From: an uncultured Schlesneria sp.
GTDB lineage: Bacteria > Planctomycetota > Planctomycetia > Planctomycetales > Planctomycetaceae
DNA: 43,235 nucleotides
Direction of reading: 5' to 3'
Assembly: GCA_903899985.1 (NCBI GenBank)
Contig: CAIULL010000256.1
Location: forward strand, 1 to 43,235
The notes beneath the pieces were generated by a model, which was not told where the DNA came from, did not search any database, and worked only from the letters and a program-made list of their open reading frames with translations. Shown piece by piece: positions 7,333 through 16,356 of this stretch. The number at the start of each line of letters is the position of its first letter. The first letter of the stretch is position 1. The position numbers and the translations under genes are program-made.

Positions 7333-8904
7333 ATGACCATACAGTTTGCCGGGTCAAGTTCGACAGGCGACCGTCGGCGACGAAGGCTCGCCGTCAATGG
7401 CGATGATCCGGACGTTGATTCTTCATTGATGGATGGTGATGCCGGTACGATCGAATCGCAACTGGTCGCTTCTGCCGCTGCGGCGCCCTGGGTTCCCGTT
7501 TCAGAACGGCGGATCTGGATTTATGCATCCATCATCGGATTGATTCTCGCCGGGCTGACGTTTGTACTCGCTCGACCGATCCCGTTTCGACCGGCGCTGA
7601 CTCCACTTGCAGATCACCTGCTGGCGGGTTCGCGGCCGGTTCTGGTCGTCGTCGTGCAGACAGCATTTCTCGTGCTGTCGACGCAATTAGGAATGCTGAT
7701 CAGCTGGTATCGGTCTCAGTGTAAGCTTGATTTCGCCGGTCGATATCGAGTCTGGCCGTGGGCGGTGGGCCTGTTCAGCCTTGGCGCATTCTGCGAGGCG
7801 ACCGATATCCATCAGATCTTTGGCCACCTGATCGCTCGACGGGAGCTGTTTTCGTGGCGAGGCGAGACAGTCGCCTGGCTGCTACCGCTCTGCGTGACAG
7901 CGCTGCCGATCGCGATACTTGTTGATCGGGACGTTCGCAATAATCGATCCAGCCTGTTCACTCTTCGGCTTTCAGGCCTGTTGTGGCTGGCCGCAGCGTG
8001 CCTTGAAATCTACCAGACCGAATTCAGTTCGTTTGCCTGGTTTGCACTTGTCCGGCAGTTGGTGCCGATGTATGCCAGTGTCACCTTATTTCTGGGACTC
8101 TGGCTGCAAGCGAGGATCGTGGCTTATGTCTGTCCTGATCCTCCCGAAATTGAAGAACGAAGTGCAGGTGCTACGATCCTTGCCGCGGCCGCCTGGCTGG
8201 TCGGTTGCCTGAAGTTCCGCAAACGAGCTCACGCCGTCGTCGCAGTAGACGAAGAAGAAGGGGCCAAGCCGAAACGACGTCGGAAAAAAGCCGAGGAAAC
8301 GACGGAGGTCGAAGAGACCACAACCGCTAAACGGAAACGAAAGGCTCCAGCCAAGAAGCCGGCAACGACGCGCACTCGGTCTCGAATTAAACCGGTTGAG
8401 ATCGAAGAAACGGAAGAATCGGAAGAGTTCACCGAAGAATCGGCCTACGAAGAATCGGAACCCGCTAACGAATACGCTGAAGATTCATCATCAGAGACGT
8501 TGGAAGAAACGTCATCCGTCGAAGGCCCAGCCGAAGATCAGGAACCTCAAGCCGAGGAACAATACGAGCAGGAAAGCTGGGAAGAAGAGCCTGTCGAACC
8601 CGTCAATTCACGCGCTGCATCTTCAAAATCCAAAGGGAATGACCGGTTCAATCAGATCGACCAACCTCAAAAATTCAAAGTCCCGGCACCTCATTCAAGG
8701 CAGCCAGAACCTGTATCCCAACGCCAATCTGAAGAGCAGGCGACCAATCCCTACGAAACGTCAAACGACGAGTCTGACGAAGATCGCCAGTTCCAACTCG
8801 ATTCCGGCATGTCCCCGGATCAAATGAAAGGCCTCAGCAAACGCCAGAAACGCGAACTCAAAAAACAACTCCGCGACCAACAACGTTTTAATGCTCGCGA
8901 CTAG
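7333..8904 (+). CDS. Membrane protein with long charged C-terminal tail, unknown function
   Basis: I do not recognise a family. Residues 1-55 are polar with an RRRRR patch. Residues about 60-300 hold six or so hydrophobic segments (IWIYASIIGLILAGLTFVLA, VLVVVVQTAFLVL, AVGLFSLGAF, VAWLLPLCVTALPIAIL, LSGLLWLAAACL, LVPMYASVTLFLGL). From 305 on the chain is extremely charged: KPKRRRKK, KRKRKAPAKK, then about 120 residues rich in glutamate. The end, MKGLSKRQKRELKKQLRDQQR, is a distinct basic amphipathic motif that may be an interaction tail. A cytoplasmic tail on a polytopic membrane anchor is the simplest reading. The final codons overlap the first unit of a tandem repeat array. Confidence 0.8.
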   Translation: MTIQFAGSSSTGDRRRRRLAVNGDDPDVDSSLMDGDAGTIESQLVASAAAAPWVPVSERRIWIYASIIGLILAGLTFVLARPIPFRPALTPLADHLLAGSRPVLVVVVQTAFLVLSTQLGMLISWYRSQCKLDFAGRYRVWPWAVGLFSLGAFCEATDIHQIFGHLIARRELFSWRGETVAWLLPLCVTALPIAILVDRDVRNNRSSLFTLRLSGLLWLAAACLEIYQTEFSSFAWFALVRQLVPMYASVTLFLGLWLQARIVAYVCPDPPEIEERSAGATILAAAAWLVGCLKFRKRAHAVVAVDEEEGAKPKRRRKKAEETTEVEETTTAKRKRKAPAKKPATTRTRSRIKPVEIEETEESEEFTEESAYEESEPANEYAEDSSSETLEETSSVEGPAEDQEPQAEEQYEQESWEEEPVEPVNSRAASSKSKGNDRFNQIDQPQKFKVPAPHSRQPEPVSQRQSEEQATNPYETSNDESDEDRQFQLDSGMSPDQMKGLSKRQKRELKKQLRDQQRFNARD

Positions 8905-9270
8905 GAATGAGGCAACGCTCGGTAGCTAGTCTCCGCGGGTCACGTCTTTTTTAAAGCTCGCGACCACGATTGAGGCAACGTTCGGTAACGCTTTTCCGCG
9001 GGTCTCGTCTTTTTTTAAGAGCTCGCGACTCGAACGAGGAAACGATTGGCCGCATGTCTCCGCGGGTCTTTTTATCGCTCGCGACGAAGACTGAGGCAAC
9101 ATTCGATAACGCGTTTCCGCGGGTCTCGTCTTTTTTAAAACTCGCGACAACGAATGAGGCAACGATTGCTGGCATGTTTCTGCGAGTCTTTTCTGGGGCT
9201 CGACGCCACGAATCAGGCAACGTTCGGTAACACTTCTCCGCAAGTCTCGTTGTCGCGGTCTTTTTTCATT
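8893..9270. repeat. Six-unit ~60-bp tandem repeat array
   Basis: Units begin with GCTCGCGAC or a variant at 8893, 8956, 9021, 9077, 9140 and 9198. Spacings are 63, 65, 56, 63 and 58 bp. Each has AATGAGGCAACG or a variant, then CCGCGGGTC and a T-run. Two subtypes occur: long (TTCGGTAAC, then GTCTCGTCTTTTTT) in units 1, 2, 4 and 6, and short (GATTG..., GCATGT) in units 3 and 5. The spacings are not multiples of three, so long open frames across it are incidental. The T-runs suggest possible weak terminators downstream of the preceding gene. Confidence 0.9.
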
Positions 9271-9488
9271 TGCAGAATCTCTGTTTATTCACGCACTCAT
9301 CTGCGATTTTGTACAAGACTTTTATTGATTGAACTTTAGACCATCCTCGCAAACAAACTGCGACCTAAGTACGACGCGCAAGCGAGGGATCTTCATTGGC
9401 GTGATAACCTTGTTCATTTGCGCTTCGGGCTAAAGAATATTCCTGGATATTTGGCGAGCGGTTTTCGTGGTGGGCGATGATTTCGGTA

Positions 9489-9494
9489 TATAAT
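9489..9494 (+). promoter_or_regulatory. -10 box placed for a leaderless transcript
   Basis: A perfect TATAAT ends 7 bases before the ATG at 9502, which would put the transcription start at or within a base of the start codon. No Shine-Dalgarno sequence precedes the ATG. No clear -35 box was found at 16-18 bp spacing. Confidence 0.5.
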
Positions 9495-9501
9495 CCCGAT
9501 C

Positions 9502-10239
9502 ATGAACAGAATTCCTGAATTGCGAGTGATCATTGAAACGGAAGCTCGTTCCGGTGTCTGGAATATGGCGGTGGACGAGGCGTTACTGGAATCGGCGATT
9601 ACCGACGGCGTGGCGACATTGCGTTGGTATCAGTGGAGTGAACCGACGATTTCGTTGGGGTATTTCCAGAAATCCGCCGAGCTGGATGGGGACCCACTTC
9701 TTTCCCGATTGCCTGCTGTACGGCGGTTGTCGGGTGGTGGGGCGATTCTGCATGATGACGAGTTGACTTATAGCGTGGCGATACCAGCGAATCAAAAGTT
9801 ATTTGAGCGGCCTGAGCAGTTGTATGACCTTGTGCACGACGCCATCGTTGGCAGTCTTAGTGAGATGGGTTTTCCGGTGTCGGTTCGAGGTGAAACACTG
9901 AAACGTGCGGATGAACCATTGTTGTGTTTTCTCCGGCAGGATTCTCACGATCTGACACTGAGTGGGAACAAGGTTTTGGGGAGTGCACAGCGCCGTCGAC
10001 GTGGTGCGATTTTGCAACACGGCAGTCTGATTCGACGGGCTTCATCTCTAGCGTTGCAGTTGCCGGGACTGGCGGACCTTTGTTCGACGGATGTTCCCGA
10101 AGATCTGGCGAAAAGACTGAGTGCTCGCGTTGCGAAAGCAATTGCTGAAGAATGGATTTCGGGCGATTTAACGAAGGAGGAAATGGGAATGGCGGTCCGG
10201 TTGTGTGATCAAAGCAGTATGGATGTTCGACATCGATAA
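9502..10239 (+). CDS. Octanoyl/lipoyl transferase, LipM/LplA-like
   Basis: This 245-residue protein belongs to the biotin/lipoate ligase fold. It shows RRLSGGGAILHDDELTYSV (residues 74-92), the binding-loop signature, and GNKVLGSAQRRRRGAILQHGSL with the conserved K157. C142 in LLCFLRQDS lies where LipM octanoyltransferases have their acyl-accepting cysteine, and the protein lacks the C-terminal extra domain of true LplA, so LipM-like transfer of octanoate from acyl carrier protein is favoured over ATP-dependent lipoate ligation. The product would be lipoyl groups on 2-oxoacid dehydrogenases and glycine cleavage H protein. No lipA is in the window. The transcript may be leaderless. Confidence 0.82.
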   Translation: MNRIPELRVIIETEARSGVWNMAVDEALLESAITDGVATLRWYQWSEPTISLGYFQKSAELDGDPLLSRLPAVRRLSGGGAILHDDELTYSVAIPANQKLFERPEQLYDLVHDAIVGSLSEMGFPVSVRGETLKRADEPLLCFLRQDSHDLTLSGNKVLGSAQRRRRGAILQHGSLIRRASSLALQLPGLADLCSTDVPEDLAKRLSARVAKAIAEEWISGDLTKEEMGMAVRLCDQSSMDVRHR

Positions 10240-10504
10240 TTTTGACGCGGACGAGAGGTCTGACTGCTGGTTTACTCGTTGACAGACCTTTGTCTGAGCG
10301 TTAGCGTAGACGTCTCTAGCTTCATTGAAGTATTGAAACGTATGGGGCAGTATCGTTCACTTCAGCACCCGGCGTTTCTGGTACTTTTATTTTTTCTGGT
10401 TGTCACCGTCCAAGGCGTGTACAATACAACGAATGTCCGATTTCCGAAGTTCGTCTAATCGCCTTTGTCGAAGTAGGCCTCTGGGATTAGGGAGTGGCTG
10501 ATTC

Positions 10505-11446
10505 ATGTTGCAGGCCGAATTGAAAATCCTTGGTGGTAAGCACCAGGGTAAGATGATCCCGCTGAACACCAAGAAATTTCTTGTTGGTCGGGAACAGGAT
10601 TGCCATTTAAGGCCGAACAGTGATCTGGTCAGTCGGCATCACTGTGTTTTTTCGATTGACGATTACGCCATTCGATTGCGGGATCTGGGCAGTACCAACG
10701 GGACTCGCGTGAATGGTACGAATCTTCGCGGGGAAGTGATTTTAAAGTCGGGCGATAGAGTTTCCATCGGGAAATTGGATCTGGAAGTCGTCATCCGACA
10801 GACTCAGTCAAAACCAACAGCGGCTCCTTCGTCTGCAGTCGATGCAGCACCCGAGTTGCCCGCAGAGACGCCAGCCGACGAATTGCCCGTCCTCGCCGCA
10901 GATGAAACCGAGACCAGTTACGAATTGACATCGTACTCCGAGACACCGCCGGCTGAAGAGATTGCCCCGGCTGTTCCGTCTGATACGGCGATCATTGCTG
11001 CTGCCGCACAGCAACAATATCTGCAACAACAACCGATGGCACCAGGGTATCCGCAGGGGTACCCCGGTTATCCAGGAATGGTGCCACCAGGGTATCCGAT
11101 GCCTGGTGCATACATGCCGCAACAGTATCCACAGTATCCCCCCGGATACCCTCAGCCCCCGGGGTATATGCCGCAGATGGGATATCCCATGGGATACCCT
11201 CAAATGATGCCGATGCAGCCAGGTTATCCTGGGATGGCCGCCGCAGTGCCGGTGGCCGAGCCTGAACCTGAGCCGGCAGCCCCCGCAGCCCTGGACTTGG
11301 CAGTGAAGTTGCCGAACCCGGAAGAGACTGGGGCAAAACCGATCACTCCACCTCAAACCACCGGAGCTGGCGGCGCGAAGAAGGAAGAAAAGCCTTCCAA
11401 CACGGCTGCGGATATCATCAAGCAGTATATGAACCGTCGCACATGA
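10505..11446 (+). CDS. FHA-domain protein with Pro/Gly/Tyr-rich region
   Basis: Residues about 1-100 form a forkhead-associated domain: FLVGREQDCHLRP, SDLVSRHHCVF and GSTNGTRVNG carry the conserved Gly-Arg, Ser-Arg-His and Asn of this phosphothreonine-binding fold. Residues 105-170 are alanine, glutamate and proline-rich. Residues 175-255 are built of PGYP, QGYPGYPG and YPQYPPGYPQPPG repeats, a low-complexity and probably disordered segment. The tail ends with NTAADIIKQYMNRRT, which may be a short recognition helix. Such proteins usually act as adaptors for Ser/Thr kinases; no kinase of that type is in the window. The partner is unknown. A possible TACAAT -10 lies at 10420-10425. Confidence 0.88.
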   Translation: MLQAELKILGGKHQGKMIPLNTKKFLVGREQDCHLRPNSDLVSRHHCVFSIDDYAIRLRDLGSTNGTRVNGTNLRGEVILKSGDRVSIGKLDLEVVIRQTQSKPTAAPSSAVDAAPELPAETPADELPVLAADETETSYELTSYSETPPAEEIAPAVPSDTAIIAAAAQQQYLQQQPMAPGYPQGYPGYPGMVPPGYPMPGAYMPQQYPQYPPGYPQPPGYMPQMGYPMGYPQMMPMQPGYPGMAAAVPVAEPEPEPAAPAALDLAVKLPNPEETGAKPITPPQTTGAGGAKKEEKPSNTAADIIKQYMNRRT

Positions 11447-11565
11447 GTCTTTGTTGTTGAACCAACGATGAAGCGGGCTTTCGAGGGCGCTCAAATGAAT
11501 CGAACTCTCGCTTCGTCCCCTTTTCTCCAAAGTCAATTTCACGGAAATCGTTCAGGAGTCTCATC

Positions 11566-11775
11566 ATGTCAAGTGCCGACACAACAGCCGCTGATCAGCA
11601 ACGACGGTATCGTGAGTTTCTGGATTTAATGCCGCTGACGATTAACATCGCAGGTTTGCCGACCAGCGATATCGGGAAGTATTACACGGAAGAGCAGATG
11701 GAGACTCGAATCTTCGCTCTGCGACATGCCTTCAAGATGGCTCGCCAGTTCGCTCGTGAGCAAGTCTTACGTTAA
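11566..11775 (+). CDS. Small protein of unknown function
   Basis: A 69-residue, probably helical protein with YREFLDLMPLTINIAGLP, then YYTEEQMETRIFALRHAFKMAR. It lacks a signal or membrane segment. The reading frame has normal codon use, a GGAGT ribosome site about 9 bases upstream, and lies only 8 bp before the rhodanese gene, so the two are likely co-transcribed. I do not recognise the family. Confidence 0.7.
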   Translation: MSSADTTAADQQRRYREFLDLMPLTINIAGLPTSDIGKYYTEEQMETRIFALRHAFKMARQFAREQVLR

Positions 11776-11783
11776 GGGAATTC

Positions 11784-12116
11784 ATGACGAGTCCGTTAGA
11801 AGTGGATTGTCGTGCCGTCAAAGCTTGGCGCGATCAGGGTAAGTCTTTTTTGTTCCTCGATTGTCGTGAACCTGCCGAACGAGAAACCGCGAGTATTGCT
11901 GGAACGACCTTGATTCCCATGAGTGAACTTGCAGCCCGGGTTGCTGAATTGGAACCGTATCGCGACGATGCGATCGTCGTTCATTGCCACCACGGTGGTC
12001 GAAGCATGCGTGTCACGAATTGGCTGAGGCAGCAAGGCTTCGCTCATGTCACCAACATGGCGGGCGGCATCGACGAATGGTCCCAGCAGATTGATCCTTC
12101 TGTTCCACGATATTGA
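11784..12116 (+). CDS. Single-domain rhodanese
   Basis: The 110-residue protein is one rhodanese domain with LDCREPAERE near residue 27 and an active-site loop VHCHHGGRS with C68 as the persulfide-carrying residue. The six-residue loop (CHHGGR) is typical of GlpE-type sulfurtransferases that move sulfane sulfur to cyanide or thiol acceptors. It is cytoplasmic (no signal). Eight bases separate it from the preceding small gene. A hairpin follows 35 bp downstream. Confidence 0.9.
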   Translation: MTSPLEVDCRAVKAWRDQGKSFLFLDCREPAERETASIAGTTLIPMSELAARVAELEPYRDDAIVVHCHHGGRSMRVTNWLRQQGFAHVTNMAGGIDEWSQQIDPSVPRY

Positions 12117-12151
12117 TCTCAACGCAGACCCGGATATCTGATTGCAGGACT

Positions 12152-12176
12152 CGGGCTATCCTGAACGGATAGCCCG
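12152..12176. terminator. Hairpin between convergent genes
   Basis: CGGGCTATCC (12152-12161) pairs perfectly with GGATAGCCCG (12167-12176), loop TGAAC. It has no good T-run on either strand, so termination is only likely. It lies 35 bp after the rhodanese gene; galT ends on the other strand at 12350. Confidence 0.4.
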
Positions 12177-12349
12177 GTGATTCGTCTGTCCGGCGCGCAA
12201 GCCACAGATCTTGTCTTCAACAGGATGAAGATCCTGCGCGTTCGCGTCGGGCTGAAGTTTCAAGCTCTTGTTTGTGATCCTGGTTGAATTTGATCGATGA
12301 CGATCGTCGGCTGAATCCCGGAGAATCCGTGGATAATCCTGACTGATGA

Positions 12350-13348
12350 TCAAGCCGAAGCGTCTCGCAGTCGTTTTGCGGCGTCCTCAGGGTAGACGGG
12401 GTTGATATAGAATCCACTTCCCCATTCAAAACCGGCAACGCTGGTCAGTCGCGGAAAAATTTCAAAGTGCCAGCGGAAGTGAGGCAACTCGGACTGGTCG
12501 AACGGGGCTGAGTGAAGGACATAGTTGTACGGCGGATCGCCCAGAGCCCGTTCCTGTTGGCCGAGTACCGTTTTCATCACGTGACCCAGTTCGTCAATCG
12601 ATTTTGGACTGATATTTTCGAAGTGGCTGTTTTGATCTTTTGGTAAAACCCAGGTCTCATAGGAAAACCGGCTGGCATAGGGGCAGAAGGCGACGAACCC
12701 CGGCGTATCGAGGACGATTCGCGAGCCAGTGGCCAGTTCCTGCCGGATCATTTCGTCGAAGATCGAGCGATGCTGATTGTTGAAATATTCCTGGGCACCT
12801 TGGATTTCCTCCCAGATCGCAATGGGAACGACAGGGCTGGCGATCAATTGCGAGTGCGAGTGTGGCAGTGATGCTCCGGCCAGGATTCCGTTGTTCTTAA
12901 AGATCAGAGCATGGACCAGTCGAGGGTCCCGTTTCAGGTCAATTATCCGGTCGCGATAGGCGGCCATGACTTCGCGTACATGGTTGACGTTTAGACGCGA
13001 AAGATTGGTTTCGTTGTGAGGGCATTCGATGATGACTTCGTGAGTTCCCAGGCCGTTCATCGATTCATAAATCCCCTCGCGGCTGATCGTAAGCGAGGGT
13101 TCCATCTGCAGTGCAGGATACTTATTGGGTACCACGCGAACTCGCCAGCCCGGCCCATTCGCGACCGAATCGGGGCTTCGATAGGCCAGGATTTCCGGCG
13201 GAGTTGATGCTTCATTCCCTTCGGCAAACGGGTCAAAATCGTTTGCAGCGAGAAGTGGAGGGGCAATGGATTGCATCGGTCGCTTGGAGCGATCGGGTGC
13301 CATCACCACCCAGCGTCGCATCATCGGATCTTTACGCAATTCAGGCAT
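12350..13348 (-). CDS. galT: Galactose-1-phosphate uridylyltransferase
   Basis: The 332-residue protein swaps UMP between UDP-glucose and galactose-1-phosphate in the Leloir pathway. [20 protein letters not shown] at the start and [14 protein letters not shown] are family signatures; H163 and H165 form the HxH site, with H165 the likely uridylylated residue and Q167 the conserved glutamine. Where classical enzymes have CPFCPGNE, this one has FDPFAEGNE near residue 38, so those zinc-binding cysteines are missing; this is seen in some relatives. It lies 56 bp downstream of glgA on the same strand and is probably co-transcribed. ATP adenylyltransferase-like activity is a less likely alternative. 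Confidence 0.88.
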   Translation of the reverse strand: MPELRKDPMMRRWVVMAPDRSKRPMQSIAPPLLAANDFDPFAEGNEASTPPEILAYRSPDSVANGPGWRVRVVPNKYPALQMEPSLTISREGIYESMNGLGTHEVIIECPHNETNLSRLNVNHVREVMAAYRDRIIDLKRDPRLVHALIFKNNGILAGASLPHSHSQLIASPVVPIAIWEEIQGAQEYFNNQHRSIFDEMIRQELATGSRIVLDTPGFVAFCPYASRFSYETWVLPKDQNSHFENISPKSIDELGHVMKTVLGQQERALGDPPYNYVLHSAPFDQSELPHFRWHFEIFPRLTSVAGFEWGSGFYINPVYPEDAAKRLRDASA

Positions 13349-13404
13349 GTCGAAACCTTGTGAGGCGAACCGTCAGCCGATGGTCCCTCGATCAGCCCAC
13401 GCGA

Positions 13405-14913
<1,509 letters not shown>

Positions 14914-15297
14914 AAGTCAGTGGCCCCTTAATGTCGAGCAATCGGCGAATCCTGCCGGGAATCGTCAGTCCCGGCGGGATCAGGTCGCAAACAGGCGCCT
15001 TTCGGTTTCCCAACCGTCCGCTTATCGGCAGACCCATTACGGTTGCTTCAGATTGACATCCAGAGGCGTTCGAGTCGAGGGAAACGAGCCCAAGTCCGGG
15101 AGAAAACCGGCTGAAAAGTGAATTTGCCAGTAAAATCCGCAGAACGCGAAATTCACGTGAATGGGTCTGGTGAATCACCCGGAACCCGATTCCGACGACA
15201 AAAACGGGCAGGGGATTTAAAAATCCTCTGCCCGAATAGGCGTCATTGCCTGCTCAAAGTGCCATCCTGGCGAACAACTGAAAAACGGGGGAAATAA
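14914..15297. other. Spacer upstream of glgA with leader hairpin
   Basis: On the minus strand, about 40 nt before the glgA start, a strong hairpin lies at 14951-14978: CCTGCCGGGA against TCCCGGCGGG, one G-U pair, 8-nt loop. It has no T-run. The CsrA-receiver terminator is listed separately. No gene is seen. Confidence 0.5.
15201..15234 (-). terminator. Rho-independent terminator of the CsrA-receiver gene
   Basis: A 14-bp stem (15205-15218 with 15221-15234, one G-U pair) is followed on the minus strand by TTTTTGT. It lies 64 bp after the stop codon of the minus-strand gene. Confidence 0.85.
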
Positions 15298-16038
15298 CTA
15301 CAACGCCACGGTTGACGGCATCTGGTGTTGATGGATCGCTTCGACAAGCCGGTTTGGATTCAGCGGTTTTTCGAACCAGGCGTTGATTCCATCCCGTCCA
15401 CCCACTGTAACACCGACCTCATCAGCCCGATGTCCGCTCATCCCGAAAATGGTCAGGTCATTCAGTTTTGAGCTTTTGCGGATCATTGACAGCATCTGAG
15501 GACCGTCGATTTTTGGCATCATCATGTCGAGCAGAACCACGTCGGGCCGAGGTTCGGATGACGAAAGTCGGACAAGCGCCTGTTCGCCGTCGGGGACTGT
15601 ATCGACGACACACCCATCCATCCGCAGCAAACCTGCCAGCAGCTCTCGCTCGTTGTCATCGTCTTCGACGATCAGCACTCGAGCCATCGGATGAGGATCT
15701 GCCGGGACCGCTTCCAGCGGAGCATGATTTCGATCGATTTCTTTCAGCCGGGTCAGCATCTGAAGATAGGTCTGGTGTGCACGATCGAGATCACCCCTGC
15801 GGACAAGTCGTTCGTACATTTCGATAAACAGCGTGATCGCGTTCAGATCATTCCTCAATTTATGATTCGAGGGTGGCGGCTCAGATGATGTCAGAAGTTC
15901 GCCGCGAATAATTTGAATGTTGGCCGGTGCCTGAATCCCCAGTCGGGTGCGGTTACCGGTTGCTTGAAGAATTTTGACAGTGACACCGATCGTTGGGAAT
16001 ACGATCTCTTCGTCACATCGCCGAGAAACGACGAGCAT
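15298..16038 (-). CDS. CsrA domain fused to H-box helix and response-regulator receiver
   Basis: Residues 1-48 are a CsrA RNA-binding domain (MLVVSRRCDEEIVF... LGIQAPANIQIIRGEL), retaining R6 and R45, which match the RNA-contact arginines of E. coli CsrA. Residues 57-105 are two predicted helices starting NHKLRNDLNAI, like the H-box of histidine kinase dimerisation domains with H59 as candidate phosphoacceptor, but no ATPase domain follows. Residues 118-240 are a receiver: VEDDDNER acidic pocket, D171 in LLDMMMP, K in FEKPL. This would couple phosphorylation to translational control. ATG 16038 is preceded by AAAAGGAA. The gene is monocistronic by its terminator. CsrA is normally about 60 residues and stands alone; the fusion is unusual. 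Confidence 0.9.
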   Translation of the reverse strand: MLVVSRRCDEEIVFPTIGVTVKILQATGNRTRLGIQAPANIQIIRGELLTSSEPPPSNHKLRNDLNAITLFIEMYERLVRRGDLDRAHQTYLQMLTRLKEIDRNHAPLEAVPADPHPMARVLIVEDDDNERELLAGLLRMDGCVVDTVPDGEQALVRLSSSEPRPDVVLLDMMMPKIDGPQMLSMIRKSSKLNDLTIFGMSGHRADEVGVTVGGRDGINAWFEKPLNPNRLVEAIHQHQMPSTVAL

Positions 16039-16122
16039 GATGGAATTCCTTTTCTGGAGATGGAACTACTCCATCCCACGCCTGGATCCTTGGCGGAATC
16101 GTTCAACGATTCCAAACCGTCC
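16039..16122 (-). promoter_or_regulatory. GGA-rich 5' leader, candidate CsrA autoregulatory sites
   Basis: On the minus strand six GGA triplets fall in the 84 nt before the start codon (plus-strand TCC at 16047, 16070, 16074, 16087, 16111 and 16120). One is CAAGGAUC, close to the CsrA core ARGGAU; the last overlaps the ribosome site. A perfect 9-bp inverted repeat GGAATCGTT/AACGATTCC (16095-16113) can fold between them. A possible promoter lies further up: -35 TTGACT (16214-16209) and -10 TGTATT (16189-16184), with 19-bp spacing. Confidence 0.4.
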
Positions 16123-16356
16123 TTGACGGGCCCCCCCGACATCGTGCCGGCTACGGCAGTCTCTTCACTGCATTAACCCCACTAATACAATGCCAGATGA
16201 ATTTAAAAAGTCAAGAGGAAAGTGGATAAGCTTGTCTGAAACACTTGCTATGACCGTTTGAATTGTAAAAATGGCACGATGAACGCGGCTTGAGAGGTTT
16301 ATCGAGGCCGTCATTCCGGACTGTCTGTCGTCACGCTCGATACGGAGATTTGGCGT

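Noticed and set aside
8926-9243. Repetitive open frames on both strands in the tandem array
   Set aside because: Unit spacings of 63, 65, 56, 63 and 58 bp shift frame, so the peptide repeats are a by-product of a non-coding array.
8893-9270. CRISPR array
   Set aside because: Similarity extends through the whole unit with no unique spacers, and no cas genes are nearby.
10808-11542. 244-codon minus-strand frame under the FHA gene
   Set aside because: Shadow of the low-complexity Pro/Gly/Tyr repeats.
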